Below, piece by piece: positions 36,611 to 44,944 of a stretch of DNA of 64,000 nucleotides (the first letter of the stretch is position 1; each line of letters starts with the position of its first letter). Under the pieces are notes generated by a model. The model was not told the origin of the DNA. It made no database searches and saw only the letters and a program-made list of their open reading frames with translations. The stretch spans positions 3,081,001 through 3,145,000 of the forward strand of contig NZ_CP010407.1 of the NCBI RefSeq assembly GCF_000830005.1, in the 5' to 3' direction. Source of the DNA: Streptomyces vietnamensis (lineage in GTDB: Bacteria; Actinomycetota; Actinomycetes; Streptomycetales; Streptomycetaceae). The translations under genes were made by a program, and so were the position numbers.

Positions 36611-37030
36611 GTGCCCGCACCATCGACCGCCGCCGGCCAGACCTCCGCCACCACCCCCACCCCCACGCTCGGCGCGCCCCGCGGCCGCCGCCGGGCGCCC
36701 GCCCTCCCCCCGACGCCCGGCACGGAGCCGGAGCCGGGAACGGCGACAGGCACGGGGGCGATGGCGGGCGCAGGCGCGGCGACGGGCGCGGGCGCGGGGG
36801 CGGCGGCGGGCGCGGGGGCGGCGGCGGAGCAGGCCGGTGACGTCGTCCGCTGGGCGGTCTTCTGCTGCGTCCTGGTCCCCGTGGTGCTCGTCGTCTACGG
36901 CACCTCGCTCGGCGGGGCCGCCGGGACCGCGCTCGGGCTCGTCTCGGTGACGGCGGCCTGCCGGCTGCTGCTGCGCCGCTCGGAGCGCGGACTGCGGGCC
37001 GAACCGGTCCGTCCGAGGCGCCGGAACTAG
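36611..37030 (+). CDS. Small membrane protein with alanine/glycine-rich N-terminus
   Basis: 139 residues. About 75 residues of low-complexity proline-threonine then glycine-alanine repeats (AGAGAATGAGAGAAAGAGAAA) lead into two membrane helices (about 80-100 and 102-122: VVRWAVFCCVLVPVVLVVYG, GGAAGTALGLVSVTAACRLLL) and an arginine-rich tail. GTG start with AGGGAG about eight bases upstream. No known family; the glycine-alanine stretch looks slippage-prone. It precedes adpA on the same strand, 421 bases away. Confidence 0.72.
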   Translation: MPAPSTAAGQTSATTPTPTLGAPRGRRRAPALPPTPGTEPEPGTATGTGAMAGAGAATGAGAGAAAGAGAAAEQAGDVVRWAVFCCVLVPVVLVVYGTSLGGAAGTALGLVSVTAACRLLLRRSERGLRAEPVRPRRRN

Positions 37031-37451
37031 CCCCGGAGGGGCCCCGAGCCGGTCCCGCCCCTCTTGGAGTTGACAGGTTCGTACACTCGACCCCATATGT
37101 TTTCAGCCAACTTCCGGCCGCCGGCGAGTCCTTGGCGGAACGGTTGGCCAACCCCGGCACCGACGGCCGCGGAAGCCGTGTCCCAAGGGCTCACACCCCC
37201 CGCGTACGGGGGTGTTCGGCGCCACGCACGCTCCTCCGGCAGCCGCCGGAGGCAAGATCCCTCGATCGATCGCTTCACGCCAAGTTGCCTTGTCGACAAT
37301 CCACCGGATGGAGAACTTGTCACGCCGGCGCCACGGGACACAGTAGATTCGATCATGGGTACCGAAGACTGGGGTCTCGTGCAAAACCGAGGGGAAACGT
37401 GCAGCAGCGACACGACCAGGGAGACGCGAACACCGAGGGGGGCTTAGCGTC
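37031..37451 (+). other. adpA upstream region
   Basis: 421 bases with no convincing gene. It contains a consensus -35 (TTGACA at 37070-37075) near its left end, a GTTGGCCAAC palindrome near 37142, and a possible second promoter with TTGTCA at 37317 and TAGATT at 37344 (spacer 21, too long to trust). A 30-codon frame (37355-37447) ends four bases before adpA. AdpA genes in Streptomyces are known to have long, heavily regulated leaders. Confidence 0.6.
37070..37099 (+). promoter_or_regulatory. Possible promoter far upstream of adpA
   Basis: Perfect TTGACA at 37070-37075, 18-base spacer, then CATATG at 37094-37099 (three of six -10 matches). If used, the adpA leader would be about 345 bases long. 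Confidence 0.4.
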
Positions 37452-38612
37452 ATGAGCCAGGACTCCGCCGCACCGGAGGCCGCACGGAAGCTGTCCGGGC
37501 GCCGCCGTCGCGAAGTCGTCGCGGTGCTGCTGTTCAGCGGCGGCCCCATCTTCGAGAGCTCCATCCCGCTCTCCGTGTTCGGCATCGACCGGCAGGACGC
37601 CGGGGTGCCCCGCTACCGGCTGCTCGTCTGCGCCGGCGAGGAGGGCCCGCTGCGGACCACCGGCGGGCTCGAACTCACCGCGCCGTACGGCCTGGAGGCC
37701 ATCGGCCGGGCGGGCACCGTCGTCGTCCCGGCCTGGCGGTCGATCACCTCGCCGCCGCCGCCGGAGGCGCTCGAAGCGCTGCGCCGTGCGCACGAGGAGG
37801 GGGCCAGGATCGTCGGGCTGTGCACCGGGGCGTTCGTCCTGGCCGCGGCCGGACTGCTCGACGGCCGCCCGGCGACCACGCACTGGATGTACGCGCCGAC
37901 GCTCGCCAAGCGCTACCCGTCGGTCCACGTGGACCCGCGGGAGCTCTTCGTCGACGACGGGGACGTGCTGACCTCCGCTGGCACCGCGGCCGGAATCGAC
38001 CTGTGTCTGCACATCGTGCGGACCGACCACGGCACCGAGGCCGCGGGCGCCCTTGCGCGCCGGCTGGTCGTCCCGCCGCGGCGCAGCGGCGGTCAGGAGC
38101 GCTACCTCGACAGGTCTTTACCCGAGGAGATCGGCGCCGACCCGCTGGCCGAGGTCGTCGCCTGGGCGCTGGAGCATCTCCACGAGCAGTTCGACGTGGA
38201 GACGCTCGCCGCGCGCGCCTACATGTCACGGCGGACCTTCGACCGCCGGTTCCGCTCGCTGACGGGCTCCGCCCCGCTGCAGTGGCTGATCACCCAGCGG
38301 GTGCTGCAGGCGCAGCGGCTCCTGGAGACCTCCGACTACTCGGTCGACGAGGTCGCCGGCCGGTGCGGCTTCCGCTCCCCGGTGGCGCTGCGCGGCCACT
38401 TCCGGCGCCAGCTGGGCTCCTCGCCGGCCGCCTACCGCGCGGCGTACCGCGCCCGGCGGCCGCAGGGCGAGGCCGGTACGGCGGTCCTCGAGGCCGCGGT
38501 GCCCGCCCAGGGCGCGGCGGGGCTCCGCAGGCCGCTGGAGCCGGGCAAGCCGCAGTCGGACGCGTACGCCCCCGGCCGCCCGGCCCTGCCGGGGCAGCGC
38601 AGCGCGCCGTAA
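37452..38612 (+). CDS. adpA: AdpA, AraC-family master regulator of development
   Basis: 386 residues. An N-terminal DJ-1/PfpI (GATase1-like) dimerisation domain (about 18-190: [42 protein letters not shown]) precedes a C-terminal AraC helix-turn-helix pair (about 235-335: [68 protein letters not shown]). AdpA activates morphological and secondary-metabolism genes. Codon 223 is TTA (38118-38120), the conserved position that makes AdpA depend on the bldA tRNA. GAGGGGGG nine bases before the ATG. Followed by ornA, the invariant neighbour. Confidence 0.97.
   Translation: MSQDSAAPEAARKLSGRRRREVVAVLLFSGGPIFESSIPLSVFGIDRQDAGVPRYRLLVCAGEEGPLRTTGGLELTAPYGLEAIGRAGTVVVPAWRSITSPPPPEALEALRRAHEEGARIVGLCTGAFVLAAAGLLDGRPATTHWMYAPTLAKRYPSVHVDPRELFVDDGDVLTSAGTAAGIDLCLHIVRTDHGTEAAGALARRLVVPPRRSGGQERYLDRSLPEEIGADPLAEVVAWALEHLHEQFDVETLAARAYMSRRTFDRRFRSLTGSAPLQWLITQRVLQAQRLLETSDYSVDEVAGRCGFRSPVALRGHFRRQLGSSPAAYRAAYRARRPQGEAGTAVLEAAVPAQGAAGLRRPLEPGKPQSDAYAPGRPALPGQRSAP
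38118..38120 (+). promoter_or_regulatory. TTA codon in adpA (bldA control point)
   Basis: In-frame TTA at codon 223, between the two domains (DRS-L-PEEIG). It requires the developmentally controlled leucyl tRNA BldA. Confidence 0.95.
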
Positions 38613-38679
38613 CCGGCCCTTCCGGCCGGTGCAGCGCGCCGTCACAGACCGCCGCCGCCACAAGCGGCGCGACGCAGGA

Positions 38680-38720
38680 CCGACGGGCCCTCGGGGACAC
38701 CTCCCCCGGGGGCCCGTCGG
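38680..38720 (+). terminator. Terminator between adpA and ornA
   Basis: CCGACGGGCCC (38680-38690) pairs with GGGCCCGTCGG (38710-38720), with inner GGGG/CCCC pairing extending the stem. No T-run. Confidence 0.75.
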
Positions 38721-38790
38721 CCTGTCCTGGGCGGTTCCGAAGGCCCGCGGGGCCGGTCCGATCAGCGGGAAGGGCCCTAAGGTAGGACGC

Positions 38791-39396
38791 ATGAACGATC
38801 GCATGGTGTGGATCGACTGCGAGATGACCGGGCTCTCGCTGACGGACGACGCACTCATCGAGGTGGCCGCGCTGGTCACCGACTCGGAACTGAACGTGCT
38901 CGGCGAAGGCGTGGACATCGTGATCCGCCCGCCGGACGCGGCCCTGGAGACCATGCCGGCCATCGTGCGCGAGATGCACACGAAGTCCGGGCTCCTCGAC
39001 GCGCTCGCCGACGGCACCACCCTCGCCGACGCGGAGGCCCAGGTCCTCGCGTACATCCGCGAGCACGTCAAGGAGCCGGGCAGGGCCCCGCTGTGCGGGA
39101 ACTCGGTCTCCACGGACCGCGGCTTCCTCGCGCGCGACATGCCCGCCCTGGAGAGCCACCTGCACTACCGGATCGTCGATGTCTCCTCGGTCAAGGAGCT
39201 GGCCCGCCGCTGGTACCCGAGGGCGTACTTCAACAGTCCGGAGAAGAACGGCAACCACCGGGCGCTCGCCGACATCCGCGAGTCCATCGCCGAGCTGCGC
39301 TACTACCGCGAGGCGATCTTCGTCCCGCAGCCCGGCCCGGACTCGGAGACCGCGAAGCAGATCGCGGCGCGTCACGTCCTGCCCGCGTCGGAATGA
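38791..39396 (+). CDS. ornA: Oligoribonuclease
   Basis: 201 residues, a DEDDh 3'-5' exonuclease. WIDCEMTGL gives the first D-E pair; [24 protein letters not shown] and [14 protein letters not shown] supply the remaining aspartates and the histidine. It degrades 2-5 nucleotide RNAs, including the pGpG product of c-di-GMP breakdown. It follows adpA, as in other Streptomyces. ATG at 38791 with AAGGTAGG about five bases upstream. Confidence 0.96.
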   Translation: MNDRMVWIDCEMTGLSLTDDALIEVAALVTDSELNVLGEGVDIVIRPPDAALETMPAIVREMHTKSGLLDALADGTTLADAEAQVLAYIREHVKEPGRAPLCGNSVSTDRGFLARDMPALESHLHYRIVDVSSVKELARRWYPRAYFNSPEKNGNHRALADIRESIAELRYYREAIFVPQPGPDSETAKQIAARHVLPASE

Positions 39397-39523
39397 CCTC
39401 CCGCTCGCGCCCCCGGAGGCCCCGGGAAGCCCCCGCGGAAAACGGTGGCGCGAGCACCCTCCAGAACCCTGTAGACTTCTTCTCGGCCGGTCAGGGAAGC
39501 CCTCGGGCGAAAGACCGGTCGTG

Positions 39524-39596
39524 GTGGGTATAGCTCAGCTGGTAGAGCACCTGGTTGTGGTCCAGGATGTCGCGGGTTCGAGTCCCGTTACTCACC
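39524..39596 (+). tRNA. tRNA-His (anticodon GTG)
   Basis: Full cloverleaf: acceptor GTGGGTA/TACTCAC, D-arm AGCTCAGCTGGTAGAGC, anticodon stem CCTGG/CCAGG around loop TTGTGGT, T-arm GCGGG-TTCGAGT-CCCGT. G at 39523 can serve as the histidine-specific G-1, facing discriminator C at 39596. CCA is not encoded. Confidence 0.96.
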
Positions 39597-39603
39597 CTGA
39601 TGG

Positions 39604-39639
39604 ACTCAGGCCCCGGTTCGCATGAACCGGGGCCTGAGT
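39604..39639 (+). terminator. Terminator after tRNA-His
   Basis: A 16-bp perfect stem (39604-39619 with 39624-39639, ACTCAGGCCCCGGTTC), loop GCAT, followed by CGTTCTCG. It starts eight bases after the tRNA. Confidence 0.85.
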
Positions 39640-39759
39640 CGTTCTCGCACGTCTCACCCGTACGGGCGATGCAGTGATCCACTTCCCCCTGCCCCCTGTT
39701 AGCGTCCCCTCATGTCCAATTTCTTCACATTTACCCACTTTTGGGCCGGGTGAGGCCGT

Positions 39760-41442
39760 GTGGGAGTCCTCCGCGACCACCCCGAACTCGCCCTCTTCCT
39801 CTGTCTCTCCGCCGGCTACCTCCTCGGCAAGCTTCGCGTCGGCCCCATCACGCTCGGCGGCATCTGCGGCACGCTGATCGTCGCGCTGCTCCTCGGCGCC
39901 TGGACGAAGGTCGTCATCTCCGACGACGTGAAGACGATCTTCTTCGCGATCTTCATCTTCTCGCTCGGCTATCTGGCGGGGCCGCAGTTCTTCGCCAACC
40001 TCAACAGGAAGAGCCTGCGCTTCTTCACCCTCTGCCTCATCGAGGTCGTCTGCGTCGTCGGCATCGCCCTCGGTCTCGCCAAGGCCTTCGACCTCGACGT
40101 CGGCACCGCCGCCGGCATCCTCGCCGGCGCCGCCACCGAGTCCGCGGTCGTCGGCACGGCCACGGAGGCCATCGGCAAGCTCTCCGACCTGACGCAGCAG
40201 CAGATCACCGAGTACCAGGGGCACGTCGCCACCGCCTACACGGTCTGCTACCTCTTCGGCCTCGTCACCATCGTCATCTACACCAGCCAGATCATGCCGA
40301 TGCTGCTGCGGATCAACCTCCGCGACGCCTCCCGCGCCCTGTGGGAGAAGATGCGCGGCTCCGGCGGCGGCCTGGAGCCCGACGAGCGCGAGGCACTCCC
40401 CGGCATGGTCGGCCGGACGTTCCTGGTCACGCTCGCGGACGGGGCCACCGTCTCCCAGGTGGAGCGGCAGAACGGCAGCCGGGTCACCGTCGAGGCGGTG
40501 AAGCGGGGCACCAAGGTCCTCACCCCTCCCCCGCCCGACTTCGAGCTGACCCTCTCCGACCTGGTCCTGATGGTGGGCCGCCGGTCCAACATCATCGACG
40601 CGGGACGGCACGTCGGCCCCGAGACCCCGGCGATCCCCGGCCTCGACACCCCGCTCGCCACCACCCAGGTCTCCCTGACGGACAAGGCGGCGGCCGGCAA
40701 GTCCATCGACACCCTCACCAAGGAGCACCCGGAGTTCTCCTCCGGCGGGGTGTACGTCACGGACGTGCTCCGCAACGAGCAGCACCTGCCGGCGACGCCG
40801 GAGACCGTCGTGCAGCGCGGTGACGTGCTCACCCTGGTCGGCGCGCGCTCCGGTCTCGGGAAGCTGGCGGCGAAGGTCGGCGCGACCGTCAAGAACGACG
40901 CCACCGACTTCATCTACCTGGGCCTCGGCATCGTCTGCGGCAGCCTCATCGGCCAGATCTCGGTGAAGTTCGGCGGCGTCCCGATGTCGCTCGGCACGGG
41001 CGGCGGCTGCCTGGTCTCCGGGCTGCTCTTCGGCTGGTTCCGCTCCCGGACCCAGACCTTCGGCGCCTTCCCGCCGCAGGCCGCCACCACCCTCAAGGAC
41101 ATGGGGCTGGCGATCTTCATCGCCTGCACGGGCCTGGTGTCGGGCCCGCAGGCCTGGCCGCTGCTCAAGGAGTACGGGGCGCTGCTGCCGTTCGCGGGGA
41201 TCGCGATGGTCCTGGTGCCGGCGACGATCTCGCTGATCGTCGGCCGCAAGCTCCTGAACATCGAGAAACCCCTGCTCATCGGCGCCATCGCGGGCCAGCA
41301 GTGCTCGACCCCGGCGATCACCTCGGTGACGCAGGTCGCCCAGAGCTCGGTCCCGATGCTCGGCTACACGATCACGTACACGCTGTCGAACTTCCTGCTC
41401 CCGCTGACCGGGCCCCTGCTCGTCGGCGTCCTGGGGGCGTGA
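39760..41442 (+). CDS. aspT: AspT-type aspartate:alanine exchanger, first copy
   Basis: 560 residues of the AAE/YidE family. Two membrane halves of about five helices each flank a cytoplasmic RCK_C (TrkA-C) region at about 205-390. Family motifs include IFIFSLGYLAGPQFF, AGAATESAVVGTATEAIG in the first half and GGGCLVSGLLFGWFRSR, GAIAGQQCSTPAITSV in the second. AspT swaps outside aspartate for inside alanine. GTG at 39760 chosen; a GTG two bases earlier is out of frame. GAGG lies four bases upstream. Ten bases before the second copy. Confidence 0.9.
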   Translation: MGVLRDHPELALFLCLSAGYLLGKLRVGPITLGGICGTLIVALLLGAWTKVVISDDVKTIFFAIFIFSLGYLAGPQFFANLNRKSLRFFTLCLIEVVCVVGIALGLAKAFDLDVGTAAGILAGAATESAVVGTATEAIGKLSDLTQQQITEYQGHVATAYTVCYLFGLVTIVIYTSQIMPMLLRINLRDASRALWEKMRGSGGGLEPDEREALPGMVGRTFLVTLADGATVSQVERQNGSRVTVEAVKRGTKVLTPPPPDFELTLSDLVLMVGRRSNIIDAGRHVGPETPAIPGLDTPLATTQVSLTDKAAAGKSIDTLTKEHPEFSSGGVYVTDVLRNEQHLPATPETVVQRGDVLTLVGARSGLGKLAAKVGATVKNDATDFIYLGLGIVCGSLIGQISVKFGGVPMSLGTGGGCLVSGLLFGWFRSRTQTFGAFPPQAATTLKDMGLAIFIACTGLVSGPQAWPLLKEYGALLPFAGIAMVLVPATISLIVGRKLLNIEKPLLIGAIAGQQCSTPAITSVTQVAQSSVPMLGYTITYTLSNFLLPLTGPLLVGVLGA

Positions 41443-41451
41443 GGAGCCGCA

Positions 41452-43155
41452 ATGATCGATTTCCTCAACCGGAACGTCTTTCACCCCCACCCCGAGCTGC
41501 TGATCTTCATCACCGTCGCACTCGGCTTCCTCTTCGGCAAGCTCCGCTACAAGGCGATCGCGCTCGGCGCCGTCACCGGCTGCCTGGTGGCGGGGCTGCT
41601 GCTCGGCGCCCAGTTCAAGGTCACGATCGACGGCACGGTGAAGAACCTCTTCTTCACCATGTTCCTCTTCGCCCTCGGCTACAAGGTCGGCCCCCAGTTC
41701 TTCCGCGGCCTGAAGAAGGACGGCCTGCCGCAGGTCGTCAACGCGGTCGTGGTCTGTGTGACGGGCCTCCTCGTCTCCTGGGGCTTCGCCGTGATGCTGG
41801 GGTACGGCCCCGGGCTCTCCGCCGGGCTCCTCGGCGGCGCGCTCACCCAGTCCGCCGTCATCGGCGTCGCCCAGGACGCCATCGGGAACCTGCCGGGGCT
41901 CTCCGCCGACCAGATGAAGAACGAGGAGAACCTGGTCGCGATCGGCTACGCCGTCACGTACCCGCTCGGCACGATCCTCTGCGCGATGCTCCTCGCGAAC
42001 GTCCTGCCCAAGCTCTACAAGCGCGACCTGGCCGCCGAGTCCGCACAGCTCGCGAAGGAGCTGGACACCCCGGGCGACAACCCGGACCTCGCCGAGGGCT
42101 ACTACGAGGTCGTCCTCCGCGCGTACGAGATGGACCACTCGCCGCTCGTCGGCCGGACCATCGACGACTTCGAGAACCAGCAGAAGGAGCTCGGGCACCG
42201 CATCTACATCACCCGGGTGCGGCGCGAGGGGAAGATCCTCGCGCCCAGCCAGCAGACGGTGCTGCGCTCGGGCGACGTCCTCGCGGTGAGCGCCCTGCGC
42301 GGCTCGCTCGTCGACTTCGACGCCCGTACGCACATCGGCCCGGAGACCGACGACGTGGAGCTGCTCGGCTACCAGACCGAGACCCTGCACGTGGTCGCCT
42401 CGGAGAAGGCGCACCTGGGGCAGACGGTCGCGGAGCTGCGCCGGGAGCCCTTCATGGTCGGCGTGTACATCGACAAGATCTACCGCTCGGGCGCCGAGTT
42501 CCCGTACCGGCTGTCCACGAGGCTGGAGCGCGGCGACACGGTGATCCTGACCGGCCCGAAGCGGCTCGTGGACCCGGCGGGCAAGGCGATCGGCAAGCCC
42601 GTGCCGACCTCCTTCGCCACCGACATGCTGTGGGTGGGGCTCGGCATCTTCCTCGGCGGCTGCATCGGCATCCCGGCCCTCACGGTCTCCGGCGTCCCGA
42701 TCTCGCTGTCCACCTCCGGCGGCGCGCTGATCATGGGCCTGGTCTTCGGCTGGATCCGCGGCAAGTACCCGACGTACGGCAATGTGCCGCCGGGCGCCCA
42801 GTGGTTCATGGACACCCTGGGCCTGTGCCTCTTCGTCGCGGTCGTCGGCATCAACGCCGGGCCGAGCTTCACCAGCGGCCTGTCGACGGCCGGCTGGGGG
42901 CTGCTCGTGTGGGGCGCGGTGGCGACGGTGCTCCCGCTGATCGTGGGCTTCCTCGTCGGCCACTACGTGCAGAAGATCCGCTTCCCGATCCTGATGGGCG
43001 TCCTGGCGGGCGGCCAGACGACGACCGCGGCGATCGGCGCGATCAACGAGCAGTCCAAGTCGCAGATCCCGACGCTCGGTTACACGATCCCCTACGCGGT
43101 GGGCAACGTCCTGCTGACCATCTGGGGCGCCGTCATCGTCATCCTCAACCACTAA
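41452..43155 (+). CDS. aspT: AspT-type aspartate:alanine exchanger, second copy
   Basis: 567 residues, same architecture as the preceding gene but clearly diverged: MFLFALGYKVGPQFFRGLKKDGLPQ, GALTQSAVIGVAQDAI in the first half; the RCK_C region at about 205-385; GGALIMGLVFGWIRGKYPTYG and GVLAGGQTTTAAIGAINEQSKSQIPTLGYTIPYAVGNVLL in the second half. It ends 11 bases before aspartate decarboxylase. Either two transporters with different substrates or a hetero-oligomer is possible. Confidence 0.9.
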   Translation: MIDFLNRNVFHPHPELLIFITVALGFLFGKLRYKAIALGAVTGCLVAGLLLGAQFKVTIDGTVKNLFFTMFLFALGYKVGPQFFRGLKKDGLPQVVNAVVVCVTGLLVSWGFAVMLGYGPGLSAGLLGGALTQSAVIGVAQDAIGNLPGLSADQMKNEENLVAIGYAVTYPLGTILCAMLLANVLPKLYKRDLAAESAQLAKELDTPGDNPDLAEGYYEVVLRAYEMDHSPLVGRTIDDFENQQKELGHRIYITRVRREGKILAPSQQTVLRSGDVLAVSALRGSLVDFDARTHIGPETDDVELLGYQTETLHVVASEKAHLGQTVAELRREPFMVGVYIDKIYRSGAEFPYRLSTRLERGDTVILTGPKRLVDPAGKAIGKPVPTSFATDMLWVGLGIFLGGCIGIPALTVSGVPISLSTSGGALIMGLVFGWIRGKYPTYGNVPPGAQWFMDTLGLCLFVAVVGINAGPSFTSGLSTAGWGLLVWGAVATVLPLIVGFLVGHYVQKIRFPILMGVLAGGQTTTAAIGAINEQSKSQIPTLGYTIPYAVGNVLLTIWGAVIVILNH

Positions 43156-43166
43156 GGAACCCCGCC

Positions 43167-44822
43167 GTGCCCAAGACCACGTTCACCCGTCAGGAGATCC
43201 AGTCCTTCGCGCAGCTCTCGCCGTTCGAGCTGAAGGACAAGTTCATCCAGCTCGCACAGGCCGCGCAGGCCCACAAGCCGGGCCAGAAGGAGAAGTCGCA
43301 GGCCCAGATGCTCAACGCGGGCCGCGGCAACCCGAACTGGGTCGCCACCGGCCCCCGCGAGGCCTTCTACGCGCTCGGCTACTTCGCGCTCTCCGAGTCG
43401 CGCCGGGTCTGGACCGCCGACAACCTCGGCGGCATGCCCGAGCTCCGGGGCTCCGGCGAGCGCTTCGACACCTTCGTCCGCCGGCACCCGGACCTGCCGG
43501 GGATCGAGCTGCTGCAGAGCTGCGTGGAGTACGCGGTCGAGCGCTTCGGCTTCGACAAGGACGCCTTCGTGCACGAGCTGACCGACAGCACGATCGGCGA
43601 CAACTACCCCGTACCGGACCGGATGCTCACCCACACCGAGCAGATCGTCCGCGGCTACGTGCACGACGAGATGTTCGACAAGCGCCCGCCCGCCGGGAAC
43701 CTGTCGCTGTTCGCGACCGAGGGCGGCACGGCCGCGATGTGCTACGTCTTCGACTCCCTGATGAAGAACGGGATCCTGAGGAAGGGCGACCGGATCGCGC
43801 TGATGGTCCCCGTCTTCACCCCGTACATCGAGATCCCCGAGCTCGACACGTACGAGTTCGACGTCGTCACCGTCAACGCGAGCCTCTTCGCGGAGACCGG
43901 GGTGCGCGAGTGGCGCTACCCGACGGAGGAGGTCGCCAAGCTGGCCGACCCCTCGGTCAAGCTGGTCTGCGTCGTCAACCCGTCCAACCCGCCGTCCCTC
44001 GCGATGAGCGAGCGCGTCGCGCACCAGATCAAGGACATCGTCGCGGGACCGAACCCGAACCTGCTGATCGTCACCGACGACGTGTACGGCACCTTCGTCG
44101 AGGGCTTCCGCTCGCTCGCGGCCGAGATCCCGCGCAACACGCTGCTCGTGTACTCGTACTCCAAGCACTACGGCTGCACCGGCCACCGGCTCGGCGTCAT
44201 CGGCCTGCACGACGACAACGTCATCGACGGGATGATCGCCGGTCTGCCGCAGGCGGAGAAGGACCGCCTGAACAGGCGGTACGGATCGCTGTCCCTGGAG
44301 CCGGAGAAGATCCGCTTCATCGACCGGCTCGTGGCCGACTCCCGCCAGGTCGCCCTCAACCACACCGCCGGGCTCTCCCTCCCCCAGCAGGTGATGATGG
44401 CGCTCTTCTCCCTCTTCGACATGCTGGAGGAGGGCCAGGCCTACAAGCACAAGATCCGGGACATCGTGAAGCAGCGCCTCGACCTGCTCCTCGAAGGCGC
44501 CCAGATGAAGATCGCCGAGGACCCGCAGCGGGCCGGGTACTACATCGAGCTCGACCTCCTCGCGGAGGCGGAGCGGGTGCACGGCAAGGACTTCGCGGAC
44601 TTCCTGGAGAAGAACTACGAGCCGGTCGACCCGCTGTTCCGGCTCGCCGAGCAGACCAGCGTGGTGCTCCTGAACGGCGGCGGCTTCGACGGCCCCGAGT
44701 GGTCGGTCCGCGTCTCCCTCGCCAACCTCGACGACCTGGACTACCTGAAGATCGGCCACCACCTGCGGGCGATCTTCAACGACTACGCGGAGGAGTGGAA
44801 GGTCGCGCGGGCGTCCGCGTAA
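43167..44822 (+). CDS. asdA: Aspartate 4-decarboxylase (bifunctional aminotransferase)
   Basis: 551 residues, the characteristic length of AsdA, a PLP enzyme that converts L-aspartate to L-alanine and CO2. It has NAGRGNPNWVATGPREAF, VVNPSNPPSLAMS, DDVYGTFVEGF and the PLP lysine K333 in YSYSKHYGCTGHRLGVIG, and ends in a typical aminotransferase small domain. GTG at 43167 with AAGGAA about nine bases upstream. Third gene of the aspT-aspT-asdA unit. In Tetragenococcus and Comamonas, AspT plus AsdA form a decarboxylation cycle that generates proton-motive force; the same is inferred here. Confidence 0.93.
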   Translation: MPKTTFTRQEIQSFAQLSPFELKDKFIQLAQAAQAHKPGQKEKSQAQMLNAGRGNPNWVATGPREAFYALGYFALSESRRVWTADNLGGMPELRGSGERFDTFVRRHPDLPGIELLQSCVEYAVERFGFDKDAFVHELTDSTIGDNYPVPDRMLTHTEQIVRGYVHDEMFDKRPPAGNLSLFATEGGTAAMCYVFDSLMKNGILRKGDRIALMVPVFTPYIEIPELDTYEFDVVTVNASLFAETGVREWRYPTEEVAKLADPSVKLVCVVNPSNPPSLAMSERVAHQIKDIVAGPNPNLLIVTDDVYGTFVEGFRSLAAEIPRNTLLVYSYSKHYGCTGHRLGVIGLHDDNVIDGMIAGLPQAEKDRLNRRYGSLSLEPEKIRFIDRLVADSRQVALNHTAGLSLPQQVMMALFSLFDMLEEGQAYKHKIRDIVKQRLDLLLEGAQMKIAEDPQRAGYYIELDLLAEAERVHGKDFADFLEKNYEPVDPLFRLAEQTSVVLLNGGGFDGPEWSVRVSLANLDDLDYLKIGHHLRAIFNDYAEEWKVARASA

Positions 44823-44866
44823 GGAGGCGTGGGAGCGTCGCGCGCGTCCGCGTGGGAGACGGGGGT

Positions 44867-44909
44867 GCGCGCCCCGGCCGGCGGTGGGGTGGTTCCGGCC
44901 GGGGCGCGC
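44867..44909. terminator. Bidirectional terminator between asdA and GH18 gene
   Basis: A 15-bp perfect stem, GCGCGCCCCGGCCGG (44867-44881) with CCGGCCGGGGCGCGC (44895-44909), 13-base loop, between converging genes. Confidence 0.78.
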
Positions 44910-44944
44910 GGTGTGGGGGGCGCGGTGGCTTACCTGGCGGTGTC

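Noticed and set aside
35866..36950. Long plus-strand frames through the 33-bp repeats
   Set aside because: Repeat translations only, no ribosome site, no domain, overlapping the start of a better-supported gene.
37317..37349. TTGTCA/TAGATT promoter close to adpA
   Set aside because: Spacer of 21 bases is too long for a normal vegetative promoter; noted only as part of the upstream region.
39592..43152. Minus-strand open frame of 1186 codons across the AspT genes
   Set aside because: Mirror frame of two clear transporters; histidine/arginine/aspartate-rich shadow composition typical of very GC-rich DNA, crosses a tRNA and a terminator.
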